Below, piece by piece: positions 27,951-42,960 of a stretch of DNA of 64,000 bases (the stretch's first letter is position 1; each line of letters begins with the position of its first letter). The notes under the pieces were generated by a model. That model was given only the letters and a program-made list of their open reading frames with translations, had not been told where the DNA came from and did not search any database. The DNA is from Hermodice carunculata. Taxonomy: Eukaryota > Annelida > Polychaeta > Eunicida > Amphinomidae. Made by a program: the position numbers and the translations under genes. The stretch spans positions 84,693,989 through 84,757,988 of the forward strand of contig OZ026615.1 in the NCBI GenBank assembly GCA_964020975.1, given 5' to 3'.

Positions 27951-29015
27951 TGTGTAATACGTACATAGCAAAAAAATGAATAGGGTCTGCAGGCCTGAAC
28001 TAAAGGTTTTTATATGAGAATTTTGATCTAAAACGTCATAGCAAATTACACACCATAGTTCATCTGACAATTGTCCAATTGCATCACTGACGTCACAGTA
28101 CTCAGAATAAAAAAAACTTTATGGCTTTTCTATTTGAAACCTTAGCCGATTCTATTTTTCATCACAGCCTTATTTGTATGTTGTCAGTACGACATCTTTA
28201 CATTTTGAATTAATAATACGTCTCATACTACTATTTGGAAAAGCTCTTTTGGCTGTTTTGCGAGGTCGGCATTGATCTCCAACTTTACAGTTAGGTTTGA
28301 GGTATATATTACCCTGGAAATATCAGTACTTACAGAAAAAAAGTTTTGGGCTGTCAACTTCAAAGGGCCCTGACCCAGGGAGCGGGGCTAATCTAGTGGA
28401 TGGCAATGTTAAGCAAATTAGACAGTGTCATTACCATATCCAAACTGTGGTCCTAACGAAACAAATTCAAGTCAATTCCGACCAAAGGCAATGTTCCTTG
28501 GTATGTATAGCTGAAACATATAAATTTATAGTTCGTATTTACCCAAAAAAGACCAAAAAACGTAAGTGCAAAGGTCCATATGGGGGAAAAACCTTATCTT
28601 GTTTTCATATGACAGAATGCAAAAAGTTTTGTTTGAAATTATAGGCCTATTTCTTGAACAGTTGCATCATTCATGCACATACAGGACCATGCAATTTATG
28701 AAAAGGGACCAAAATTTGCATTACATCAGAGAATTTGAAAGCGGAGGTTCTTAACTTGTTGAAAATGTCAATAAAATTCAGTATTTAAAAAGGTACTACT
28801 TGCAACCACCATCTCAACAATGATCATCATGCATATAAGTCCACAAAGCGACACCAACATCAACATCAATCCATCAGAAAAGCCCTCTAGGCCTAAAATG
28901 ACCATCAATAAGAATCTAAACAACATGATTATATAATTCGATGTGTTTTAGATATGTAGTTAAAGACATGATGTTGTTTTAAAGGAGATAAACTAAGAGT
29001 ATTTCAAAAAGAAAA
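27951..29015. other. No gene recognised
   Basis: Contains a plus frame of 115 codons at 28297-28644 without any recognisable motif. Confidence 0.5.
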
Positions 29016-29339
29016 GTGTTTGAATTTCCAAATATAGTAAGTACATTGGTTCAAATGTTAAACATCAGCCAGAAGCAAGTGACAAATATTGACAATAACA
29101 TAGTAACAACATGCACAGTTCGTTACGAGAAACTGAACCTAAGAAGAGACCAACTTGAAAATCAACATAACAGGCGCTATCTTGAGCAAAACACTGTTTA
29201 TCTACAAAGCTGCATGTCTGCAAGCATACAAAGGACAACCAAAATGCAAACTAGCGGAAAACACAGAAACTATACTTGTCCAATCTTCAACAAAAATACG
29301 ATGTATTTACCAGAACTCGTATCTATTTTAAAATTTTAA
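29016..29339 (+). other. Unassigned 107-codon open frame
   Basis: A Lys/Asn/Gln-rich open frame without a domain I recognise. It lies upstream of, and in the same strand as, the retroelement RT remains at 29550-31060, so it could be a 5' part of that element, but this is only positional. A chance frame is equally likely. Confidence 0.2.
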
Positions 29340-29549
29340 TCTAGAAATATGATTGACTCACTGTGATGTCAAGAGTTTCAACTTCAAATAAACTGGTGGA
29401 GAACGCCATTTCAGAATTGGTCGTCCCCAAACTACACTTCAGAAAAAAGAAGGAATAAAAAGTAGACAATTTTCAAAAGCAGGACATAACGACACTGTAC
29501 AATAAAAAAAAAAATAAAAAAAATAGAAAAACAAACAAACAAAAAATTT

Positions 29550-31060
29550 ACAAGAGAAAGAAACAGAACTACGAAATCATAGACAAGATCATGAGGTTTT
29601 CAGGTGAAAACAATTGGATTGGGGATTTTTGCGCTTATTGATCGAGTAAAAGGGGAAGGGGATGTCTCCAAAACCTATTCTAAGATTGGTTGTTGATCAC
29701 AATGGATTAATATTCAGACAAGGCATCGACGTACACATTGACATCGTAAAGATCCTAAAAAATATTACCATTTTTATGTAACATCACAGTTACTGACCAG
29801 AAAATTTAGCAGTTTAAACGGTTTCCATACTGTAAGATCTGTTCTTTATTCCATACAATTATCAGTTCTGGACCAATTAAAACAAGATAGCATCCAATTA
29901 TTCTAGGGAATGAATTTGGCAAAATATTATATCATATAATCAATGACGTAGCTTTGCGTATATTTTTTCATATCGTACCTGTTGATAGGAAGAAAGCAAA
30001 GGATGATTTCATTAAATTAATAAATCAAAGGCATGTCGATTACACAAAGCTGCCCACTACATTACATCATAAGAGGTTGCAATCATGTATACCAGCTTAT
30101 CTTAATAGTGTAACTCCAAATGTTTCATAATAATTTGAAAAAAAATGATTGCCTTCAAGATATTTAACAACACAAAAGGTGTTCAAAAATTTTATTTATA
30201 AGACTATAAAGAAAACAAATACCCCTGTCCATGTCATAATTCTCTTTAGACTTTATATCATAATGGTCACGCAATTACTGGCGATCTTTCTAATGTAGAA
30301 AATGGTGCACTCTTGAAACTCATAATTATGAGTTTAAAAGACTAAAAGAAAACAAATACCCATGTCCATGTCATAATTCTCTTTAGACTTTATATCATAA
30401 TGGTCAGGCAATTACTGGCGATCTTTCTAATGTAGAAAATAGTGCACTCTTGAAACTCATTTCAGGAGGGCTAAAATACTGTGAACATCACAAAATCATT
30501 GAATGGAACAAATAGACATTTACCTTCTTTTTTTTTTTTTTACCATGTTTCACCTTGGGATCTCTCCACTTTATACCCATCTAGTCCTCATCAGATTTGA
30601 TAGAATGTGTCAAGTTTCTCACATATAAAAGATATGAGAAAAAAATAAGTTTAAAAGAATGGTCATTTTATATGAAGATGTTTATGTTGGTAATTATGCA
30701 AGGGATTGTCAATCTGCATATGAATATGGTCAGTTGGTTGAGTTGTTGTACTTTTTGATTGATATCATATACGTCAATATTGGGATTTCATTTTAAAACA
30801 GACAATCATGATTCCAATGGGTACCAATTGGGCACCTCTTTTGGTGATTTCATATTTATTGTACTATGAGTATTAGTTTCGGGTAAAGCCGTTCAATGAG
30901 ACTAAATTTCATATTAAATGTTTTTAGTTAAAATTCACATACATTGATTAATTATTAAACATCAATAATCAATGTCACACGTCGGCTAGCTTATGGTGTC
31001 TATGTGTCAAGGTTCATTGCCTTTGCTAGAGTCTATACAGACTTTTACTACCCCAATTTA
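29550..31060 (+). mobile_element. Retroelement remnant with RT, family uncertain (Penelope-like or related)
   Basis: Plus-strand translation shows, in order, a CPCHNS segment followed by GHAITGDLSNVENGALLKLI (within 30201-30340 and again within 30339-30476), then GGLKYCEHHKIIEWNK (about 30465-30515). Downstream are LIDIIYVNIG (about 30760) and the RT string IPMGTNWAPLL (about 30810-30845). Similar combinations occur in a group of invertebrate retroelement proteins often grouped with Penelope-like RTs, but I cannot fix the family. The element is broken in many places. A 138-bp piece is tandemly duplicated within it (30201-30476). Confidence 0.55.
30201..30476. repeat. 138-bp tandem duplication within the retroelement remnant
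   Basis: Copies start at 30201 and 30339 and are almost identical; the few differences suggest a recent event. Confidence 0.92.
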
Positions 31061-31153
31061 CATTTATTTCAAAAATTGTAAAACAAGGATATACAAACAT
31101 GGAATTATGGTGCTTTTGAAGTTTCTGGGTGAAATTTATTATAGAGATATGAG

Positions 31154-31754
<601 letters not shown>

Positions 31755-31849
31755 GTAAATTTGTTCCCTGAAACACCGTTAATGTACATCTGATGATATT
31801 ATGAGTACATGCTTGAATCTGTTGGAACGAATTTTTGGCGTATACAACT

Positions 31850-31935
31850 TAGTTGCTTCTGTTGTATTTAACGTTGCTGTCATTGTTAAGTGCAAATTCA
31901 TGAATGTGGGTAAGGTTTTTTGAGATATGTCAGGC
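31850..31935 (+). repeat. Isolated fragment of the ~500-bp array unit
   Basis: Contains TATTTAACGTTGCTGTCATTG followed by AATGTGGGTAA-like text (quoted in part), as in the array at 15500-19430. Confidence 0.7.
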
Positions 31936-32269
31936 ATGTATAACATGATATCAGGAAGCTGTATGCTGTCACTTATGTTATTGCTACTGCCACAGCATAG
32001 ATGTTCGAATATCTAAGAGATGTGAAACTACTATAGTCATTTGTCATTTACATAAGTAAAATAAAGGATCATAGTCCTGCTTTTCCTTTTTTTCCTTCAC
32101 GGGTAAATTTTAGATCATTTTAAAAATTTTGTTCAATTGCAACATTATTCGATGTGAAATTTCATCGGTTGCCATAAGCATACATAAATACACTTTACAA
32201 AAGGCAGAGATATTTATCATTTTCTCATACCTATATGAAAAAATAAATTTTTGCTCCGAACATGAGCAG

Positions 32270-32590
32270 GCAGTCACACATGAAAGGCAAGTGGTTGTAT
32301 ACACTGGTCCTCTTACCCTTAAAAAAAATGTTCATTAGCTGCAGGCTAACTTTCCCAAAACACATAAGCCTAACCACGTGAAACACAGAAATGTTTACTC
32401 GCGCCAAAAATAAAAAGAGACATGGTAGTTCTGCACTTTTGTTGTTGTCTTGATTTGTCACTCAGCTAAGTGACAGCAAAATCGTTGTAGGGCTACATGG
32501 TTTTTATGATATTTATGGATCTAGAACATTATAAAAACGATCTACCTCCATTATAACTATGAAATCGCACATTTTACTGAATGGGCTGTC
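32270..32590 (-). repeat. Inverted fragment of the ~500-bp array unit
   Basis: Read on the minus strand it contains TAAGAGGACCAGTGTATAC, then TGCCTTTCATGTGTGACTGCC on the 32270 side and a TTATAATGGAGGTAGATCG string on the 32560 side, in the array order. So the unit is dispersed in both orientations and not only tandem. Confidence 0.72.
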
Positions 32591-32599
32591 TTTGAGCTG

Positions 32600-33363
32600 T
32601 TGAACACCAGCAAATTGCCAGCAAAACATTTTTTTTTGTTTCTTCCTTATATTTTTCCATGTTCGAAGAGGGTTTTAGCATTAACAGGGATTTTTTTTTA
32701 TAGGTGAATGATAATGTCAAATTGTTTGCTTGAATATTTTCTTTACCAGATACTCTTCATTAATATCCAAAATGCCAAAGAAGAGCAGCAGTTAACAGTT
32801 CAGCTGAAATGATGTGAAATTATACCGAGAGAGTTGTATATTTTTCCTAAAAATGAAAAAAAAGCCCAAAACATTGCTCAATCCAGAATGTGAAATTAGT
32901 TTTACACACACACTTGCGCTGCAGTCTTAAAGTAGGATGCCATTAATGCTGATGAAATTACACATACATGGTTCTAATATTTAAACAACGTCTAGAAAAC
33001 ATATTTCCAACATGATTTAGTGTCAGTGCAACACCTAAGGGCACACGAAAGTGGGCGTTTCTATACTATACTGACTTTAGAATTCAAGAGGCTACCTCTT
33101 TTCCTGTGATTCCATCAATATGTGGTTTCAATAGGAAAATGTGTTTTCATTGGTTGGTTCCACATGAATATTTTACTTGTGATGATTGAATTTGAGGGCA
33201 CTTCCTTCTATACTGCTATGGCCAATTAAGGGTGACACACTAAGCCGTTACATTTAGGCATCCATAGAATACGGATATAATCTGTCATGGATGTTCATTA
33301 GTTTAAAAACACAATGTTAAAGGTTTTTAAAAGCTAATTGTTTAATATCACATATGAAAATAA
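32600..33363. other. No gene recognised
   Basis: AT-rich, short frames only. Confidence 0.5.
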
Positions 33364-33614
33364 ATAATTGTATTTGTGTCTTTTTGTCCAGAACCACTTT
33401 CTAGTAGCCAATACCCTATTCCACAGTCCAAATTCTTTACTATCTCTAAGCTAACCTGTCCCTGTCTAACCTATATACATATGGAAGTACTATTGTCCAT
33501 ATTGCACATGTTCCTCTGTAAAATTTTGACATAGGCTGAATTAGCCCAAATAAATTAAAGGGTGTTCAGCTGGTAAACTACTCACTGCATGTTTCGGAGC
33601 CTACTACCCATACT
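33364..33614 (-). repeat. Dispersed ~240-bp SINE/MITE-like repeat, copy c
   Basis: Full-length-looking minus-strand copy, from TAATTGTATTTGTGTC at one end to GGAGCCTACTACCCATAC at the other. It shares all landmarks with copies b and d. Confidence 0.82.
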
Positions 33615-36263
<2,649 letters not shown>

Positions 36264-36477
36264 AAACATGCTTGATAGTCTTGCGCTGACGATTCATGAC
36301 TAAATTCATTTGGTTCTTGACGACTTAAATTTTCAAAAATTGGTAATTAAAGGTGATTCTGTAAATGATCAAACATGCTTGATAGTTTCGCTCTAATGAT
36401 TCATTTATAAATTCATTTGACTCCCAAAGAATTAAATTTTAAAATTTGCTGGTTAAAGGTGCTTTTGGTAATATAAA
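36264..36477. repeat. 107-bp tandem duplication
   Basis: Copies begin at 36264 and 36371, both AAACATGCTTGATAGT, and are about 75 percent alike by eye. Confidence 0.82.
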
Positions 36478-36542
36478 CAGGTTAAGACGCAAATAGTGAT
36501 CGGATGGGCTATGGAGGGAGGGAATTGGGTTGTGCTTTTTTT

Positions 36543-36556
36543 GGGGGGGGGGGGGG
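36543..36556. repeat. G14 homopolymer
   Basis: Run of G following a T run. It could form a G-quadruplex only together with other G runs, which are not close by. Confidence 0.95.
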
Positions 36557-37944
36557 TGAGTAAGGTCATTACTGCATGGAGGAAATGGCAATGGCACTCC
36601 AGTTAGCATAACAATCTGCATCTTATCAAAGCTGTGGACTAGAACTGGAGATGGAACTGTTTTTCCTCAATTTAAGTCGCAATTGGTGCACTATTTCAAT
36701 ACCTTGCACAACATATCAGTTGGGGCATGAAATCCCTTTCTCTGCTATTGGAAAAACTTGCTTTGCGTAATGTCGATAAATGTGTCAAAATACGCGATTT
36801 AGTGGGTCGTGACACGACCAATAGTGGCAAAAATGTTAGGAGTAGCGGCAGTTTAGTCAGTCTTATTGATGGGGTCATAACGCTGGCACAACTGACAGGT
36901 TACACCAGGGTTACGCACTTCTGCTATGTTGGCACAGCAAAATAACTGACAGACAACTGGCCTGAGTGAAAAATTACCCACACATACCAAAAAAGGTCCA
37001 ATTTCCTGGGACGCGATGATGCTTTATTTGACCATGTCTCTGTGTTTACAAAGGCGAGTTTTGAATATTTGACATTATTTCAGATTTTCTAAAAGCAGCA
37101 TCACATTAAAAAGGTATTAGATTTGATTGATCATAAATATATTGACAATTGTATGTATGAATTAATTTACAAATCAATACCGATAAAATTTGAGAGACCG
37201 GAAAAGATAAAACTCATTAATGTTCACAAAATTAAGTAAAAACGTAGTGCTCAGACAGTAGTGTATCCCACTAAGTGCATTTGCTAAGAGTTGGTATTTT
37301 GACTGGGCTGTACCCTCACTATACACTTATGTTAAGCATCTGCACTCAAATTGCGATGTATTATTCCTATGTGAATGTTCCTGTAACATAATCTATAGGT
37401 GGATGTTCAAAACGTAGTTCCGTGATAATGTTGAAGATGCTCAACACTTATTGTTTCAATCCAATTAGCATATGTCATGTATACAATATTCCTTGGATAC
37501 GCAGTGGCCAAGCACAGATACAAATGAATGACAATGGCATCAGTATTTAGTGGCACACTTTGGAAAAACCATGACAACATATGACTAAATCTGAGAGTGA
37601 AATGAGTATGTACATGACACATTTAAAGTTGAGATTTAAAATTCTCCTGCATGGTATAATTAAGCAAGTTATGCATTTGTGTCACTTTCATTAAATGAAC
37701 TGTCTTTAAGTACATCATAAAAGGGTTCGAATTCGGCATCTAAATTTACAAATGTGAAAAATATCATATCTGACGTCCTAAATTTTTTCCTGTTGTTCTT
37801 CATTTGCATGTGAAACAATGTGTGCTGCACCAAACTTAATAAGCATATAATACCAATTTTCATTGAATCCTTACACAAGAAAGACATTTTTAACGAAAAA
37901 TAGATGTATTGGCTATTACGCTACTCGTGGTTTAGGGCTGTTCT
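36557..37944. other. No gene recognised
   Basis: Short frames only, up to 72 codons, without motifs. Confidence 0.5.
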
Positions 37945-38114
<170 letters not shown>

Positions 38115-39306
38115 GGCCTGCATGCGATCTTTATACATCCAGATATGTCATTGTACTATTCGTACTGAAGTGGAATGAGTTCAGCTGCGGGTTAGCATAA
38201 TCACTTATGATCAGCTGTGCCAGAAATTGTTCGCAGCAAAGTACGTTTTAGGGGCTCTTACTTCATATTCCCTCGAATCATTTTTGGGTCTGCTGATTTG
38301 GCAGCTTTACATGTATGTTGAATGTTGTTCTTGCTTACATCTCTCAGAGAGAACAAATGAAACTTTCTCCTATGATAAGAACTTCAACTGCATGCTGACT
38401 TTTCATATATATTTCTAAATATGTTTCTGATATTTAACTTCAGCTTCAATTAGATTTTGGAAACGTTGTCTCGGTCAAAGTTTCACCAGGTATGACCACT
38501 TGTAACTTAAAACAATCTAATTCAATCAAATTGTTGATCAACCATTAAATCTATCTTGATTTCAAAACCTGATTATTGTTTTCCCGAGGGTGAAGCCACC
38601 ATCATAAAATGTGCTTCTATCTGCAAAAGCTTCCCCGTGTCCTTTCCCATTTTCGAAAATATCCCCTGTGGCTGAATTGCCTGAGGGCATCTGTATGCCC
38701 TTTTCCAGAGCAGGTACACTATAACCTTCTGCCTACCATTGCAGACACAATCATCTGCTGTTTGACACTTAGCTGACACCATTGCCACACACACCCAAAA
38801 ATATTCCTACTGACACTGATGATGAACCCAAAACGACAATCCTCTCTTAAAATTTCATATAATTATTTTTACCAGGCTTTTCTAACGCTACTTATTACAG
38901 GGAAACAGCTCTACCTTCCACTGGCTATTTTGCACAGTGTGGATGTGCTATTTTAAACGTTTTATAGGGTTTGTATCGTTCGTTACCATTTAGATCACAG
39001 TGTAATTTATAAAAACATTGTCGTCAGGAAATATGTGTTTATGCATGTATATGGTATATTACTGTCAAGGTTAAAGCAGAACGGATGGTGCCGGGAGCAG
39101 TGATGACGAGGTCAAGGGTACCATGTTTCAGGCCATTATGCTTCCGATCGAACAAACCAATGTGCGATTCGAGAATCTGATATATTTTTCAGTTACATAT
39201 CAAAACTTTGCTGTCCTTGCAAGCAGATGGAAATAAGCGTTTATACAGTGGTCCTGTGGTTCTGCGACTTAATGATATCACAATGTTAGTTCAGCAGTCG
39301 CTCAAC
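38115..39306. other. No gene recognised
   Basis: Short frames only. Confidence 0.5.
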
Positions 39307-39356
<50 letters not shown>

Positions 39357-39388
39357 GTTTTGTGTGTGTGTGTGTGTGTGTGTGTGTC
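39307..39388. repeat. (TA)n-(TG)n microsatellite
   Basis: About 50 bp of TA followed by about 28 bp of TG, then a short GA run. Confidence 0.97.
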
Positions 39389-40584
39389 TACAGAGAGAGA
39401 AAAAAGGGACAGATGTTGCCCTGTCCCCTCCCCCAAGAGTACTCACTTCAGTGCAGTCTTTACCCTAGCAATGCCTGAAATGTGTCCTCATGGGGGATAA
39501 TTTTACAACAATATGAGAATTATCCAACAGGTTAGACCGGACTTCCTTGGGAGCCATGAAGTGGCCTTTTGTGTTCTGTATCAAGAGAATGACATGGGTA
39601 TATTGCTTTTTTTTCTTTTTATTGCCATGCTCTGTGTTTTCTAACCGTGTCAGGTTGTCATCGATCCTCTGTGGTAAAGAAAAAAAAATGAATCATGAGA
39701 TACTCAACCTTGACATGGAAAAGCAAAAAAAAAAAAAAAAAAAAAAAATGTGCACACTTGTGAATGACTAGTGGTATGACATCCATTTCTGTGCTATAAG
39801 ATCAAACCCTCGCTTGGGAAGTATGCAGATTTATTACCGATGCCGTGGCATTTTCCTTTACCCTTTTCCTTCATTCTTTACCTGCGCCAACAAAAGACTG
39901 TGGTGGGATTTGTTCCGGATTAATACGATAAAGTCTATTCACAATGTCGGGTCATATCTTGTATGATATCCATTTCAAATGGGACAAGTGCTGAAGTCCA
40001 ATCTTTTAATTTCTTCGTACGGCTACCTATAGAGCACGGGAATGCAGTGTAAAAACAGTTCAAATAAAGGCAATATATTTCTTGTACCAGCAGCCCAGGC
40101 AATGACAGATACACGCACTCCAAAAGTAATTGTGACCGAAAACGTCTCTTCCATACATTGATCATATATTTTACAGTAAAACTTTTACTAATATTGCCCC
40201 CAGGAAAACTTTGATTTGCTACCACATATAACGTTTGTTACACCAGCAAACATTGTTCAGCTTTATCATATGTTTGGGGGCGAATATTAAGTTTTTAGAG
40301 TGGAGTTCAGCTCACCGTACATCATGCCACACAATCATTGGTACGATAAAAGTGACGTGTGTGCACCAACGATATGGTGCATTAACACAGTGACAAAATC
40401 AAACGTGTGTCAGGGCTCAGTGATTGCCTGTGTAACACGTGACACGGGATAACTGTGATTGAGTAAACAGATATGACACATCTGGCCGGCGTTCTAAATA
40501 GACGTAGGGCAATTCTGGGTCGGGGGATGGGTATATATTCAGTTAAACATAGAATAAAAATAATCTTGCATGTCTGGAAATTAA
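39389..40584. other. No gene recognised; one A24 run
   Basis: A poly(A) run lies at 39725-39748. No LINE or processed-pseudogene sequence is recognisable upstream of it, so it is not evidence of retroposition by itself. The 96-codon minus frame at 39935-40225 has no motif. Confidence 0.5.
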
Positions 40585-40713
40585 GTTACCATTTTCTCTC
40601 AAACTGAACTTCATGCAAATCCATGGAGTAGCCAGGTGGGAAAGTCATTCATGACCTTTAGTCATTCGTGATTTTCCCGCCAACAGCCATCTTTCATGAC
40701 CGAAAATGGTAAC
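40585..40713. mobile_element. 129-bp foldback element (MITE-like)
   Basis: Perfect 12-bp terminal inverted repeats, GTTACCATTTTC at 40585-40596 and its complement at 40702-40713. Inside is a hairpin whose 21-bp arms (about 40637-40657 and 40663-40683) match at about 16 of 21 positions. There is no coding capacity and no target duplication is clear. It could also be a chance structured region. Confidence 0.55.
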
Positions 40714-41065
40714 TCACTCTCAGCCATGTAAGATTTTCTAAACATTTAATATAGGTAGCTTTGTATCAATCCAGTAACGAACTAATTCACTTTCCCTTCT
40801 ACTGCTAAGCTGTGAAATCCCTTGTCAAATAATATCAAGACAATGTTGATTTACATTTTTAAAGTTCGCTGGGGATTAAAACTAGTATTGCTATGCAATA
40901 TGTACATGATATAAAGCTATAAACTGGCCGCTCAAAAGCAAGTATTAAAATTCTCCAATCTCTCGCACCCGCTACAGCCAATGTATACTGCTAGGGAAAA
41001 AGATGCACCCCCCTGTACAACATAACCCATGCGTTAGCAGGATGTGTGTGGGGAGTTTGTTAACT

Positions 41066-41580
41066 TTAACATGCCTTTGCTTTTCCAATCCTCTTTCGGA
41101 GGAAATGCTGGTCCTTAAAAGGACTGTTTTGGTTGTTGTTGTGATGCTTCCTGCATAAATAGCGGATATGACCATGCTTCTGTGAGCAAGCTTCGATCTG
41201 CTTTGGTGAGCAGCTTGTCAACCTGGTGATTTCAGCCTCGGGAATTTGATCCCACTGGTCTGTGAACTTCTGTGCAAGTTGGTTCAGGGTGGCAGCGGGC
41301 TCTTCATCCACATCCCTGATTCCACGGCCAAGCAGATCCAATAAATGCTCGACAGGGGACACGTCATGAGAATGGGCTGACAAAAGCAACAACAATGGGA
41401 CATTATGTTAATGTAGACATTACATGGTGACTCGGACAGTATGCCATCGTGCGTTATCCTGTTGAAACAGTAGCCTTAGATATTGTTGGATTCATTCATC
41501 AACTGTGAGCAGAATCTCATCAACATATCGTTGGCCTGTTAGTGTTCCATTCACCCTGATGGGAGCTGTTCTCCCTGTTG
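41066..41580 (-). mobile_element. Tc1-like transposase, C-terminal half
   Basis: Minus-strand translation reads GTLTGQRYVDEILLTVDE (about 41510-41565), then LLFQQDNARWHTVRVTM with the second catalytic aspartate (about 41425-41475). SPVEHLLDLLGRGIRD follows with the third, glutamate, residue (about 41320-41365). ATLNQLAQKFTDQWDQIPEA and HGHIRY at the usual C-terminus complete it. The spacing fits the DD34E Tc1 family. Stops interrupt the frame after VRVTM and within WIQQ-like text. The N-terminal half and inverted repeats are not visible. Homopolymers G9 and C10 at 41587-41610 mark the break. Confidence 0.88.
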
Positions 41581-41586
41581 CTGTAT

Positions 41587-41610
41587 GGGGGGGGGACCTT
41601 CCCCCCCCCC
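41587..41610. repeat. G9-ACCTT-C10 inverted homopolymer
   Basis: Nine G, five other bases, then ten C: a perfect small hairpin at the broken edge of the Tc1 fragment. Confidence 0.9.
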
Positions 41611-41770
41611 CAGCAGTCTATTTTGTTTTAGATGCAGACTTAGACTCACATATCTTATATTTCATTGAATATAAATATAAATTATTGCAGTAACATAGAT
41701 AGTAAGGAAACCCCCTTTAAGGCCACAACCCCCGCTATGACGAAGGCTATCTAAAATATCATAGATATAT

Positions 41771-41986
41771 GGGTAAAAGGCTCTGAAACATGTTGAGTAG
41801 TTACCTGCTGAAGACCCTTTAATTTATTTGGGCTAATACAGCCTATGTCAAAATTTTACTGAGGAACGTGTGCACTATGGACAATAGTACTTCCATATGC
41901 ATATAGGTTAGACAGGGACAGGTTAGTTTATGTAAAGTAAAGAGTTCGGACTGCGGTTCTGGGCAAAAAGACACAAATACAATACA
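41771..41986 (+). repeat. Dispersed ~240-bp SINE/MITE-like repeat, copy d
   Basis: Plus-strand copy with the GGCTCTGAAACATGTTGAGTA start and AAAGACACAAATACAATAC end, slightly shorter than copies b and c. Confidence 0.82.
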
Positions 41987-42029
41987 AAAATTTCCAATAT
42001 TTATTTTACATAGAGAGCAAAACCAGTTT

Positions 42030-42960
42030 TGCTATAAGTGTGAACCTTGTTTATAATGAAATCAGGGGTTGAGTTCAACGTTTGGATGATTTGATGTCTT
42101 AAACAATTTTCTCTCCCTACAAGATTGCATCTTTCTATAAATAGACGGAATCTGTATCTAACACAGTAATTATGAAGTACAGAATTGTATTTATTCTTAA
42201 GGTTTTAAAGAATTCAGGTAACTGATTTTTTATATTCTAAAAGTAGAATTTCAGTTGCTGTTGGACAACTATATTACTAATTTCAATAACGGTAAGGTTT
42301 TGAAGATAGGCTTTGTATGTGCATCTGCAGAGGCTAATGATTCTCCCACTTTTTTCTGGAGCAAAGCTATTTTAATACCTTTTTGACCCTAGAGAAGAGA
42401 TATATTATTAAAATGAGGGAACACTAGAGACTAATGTAGTGTCAGTGGAATAGTTTATGGTAGGTATTCTTTTACTTTGTTTAAGACACCCATAGTTTTG
42501 GATATCTTAGAAGACATTTTATCAATGTGACTGTTTCAATTTAAGTGTATCTCGATTTGTGTGCCTGAAAATTTAAGTGATTGACACATTAACTTTTTGT
42601 GTTATTTATTTCTCTTTCAGGAATTGTCACTTTTCTTGGTGGGTAATGAAACAAAATATTTTTTTTCCTTTTCATTAAATGACAATTTATTTAATTCCAG
42701 CCATTTGCTAATTTTACATAGTTTAGCATGTATATTGTGTGATAATTCTTGTGTGGTGTCAGATGTTAGCAACACCTGGATATTACTGTATAGTAATGCA
42801 TAGTCAGTATAAATAACAGGTTTATAATATGTTATGTGTGCTCAGAGGCTGAAGGTAGGTAATTCTGTACATTATAAATAATAAAAGACCTACTATCGAG
42901 CCCTGTGGGACACCAGTATGCCTACCTTGGCCATTTGGTGGTCAATTTTCCCCTTTCTCT
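42030..42960 (-). mobile_element. LINE reverse-transcriptase fragment (CR1/Jockey-like)
   Basis: Minus-strand translation gives TGVPQGSIVGLLLFIMY (about 42865-42920), the RT box before the catalytic site. Downstream come a YTDYALLYSN stretch where ADD would be (about 42780-42820), WLELNKLSFNEK (about 42680-42715), KFSGTQIEIHLN and a NSHIDKMSSKISKTMGVLNK stretch (about 42480-42570). This order is that of CR1/Jockey-type RTs. The frame is interrupted repeatedly. 5' and 3' ends are not defined. Confidence 0.7.

Noticed and set aside
37725-37745. GGGTTCGAATTCGGC resembling a tRNA T-arm
   Set aside because: No A box, acceptor stem or anticodon arm at the right spacing.
39725-39748. Poly(A) run as a retroposed gene tail
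   Set aside because: No recognisable coding or SINE sequence precedes it and no flanking duplication was seen.
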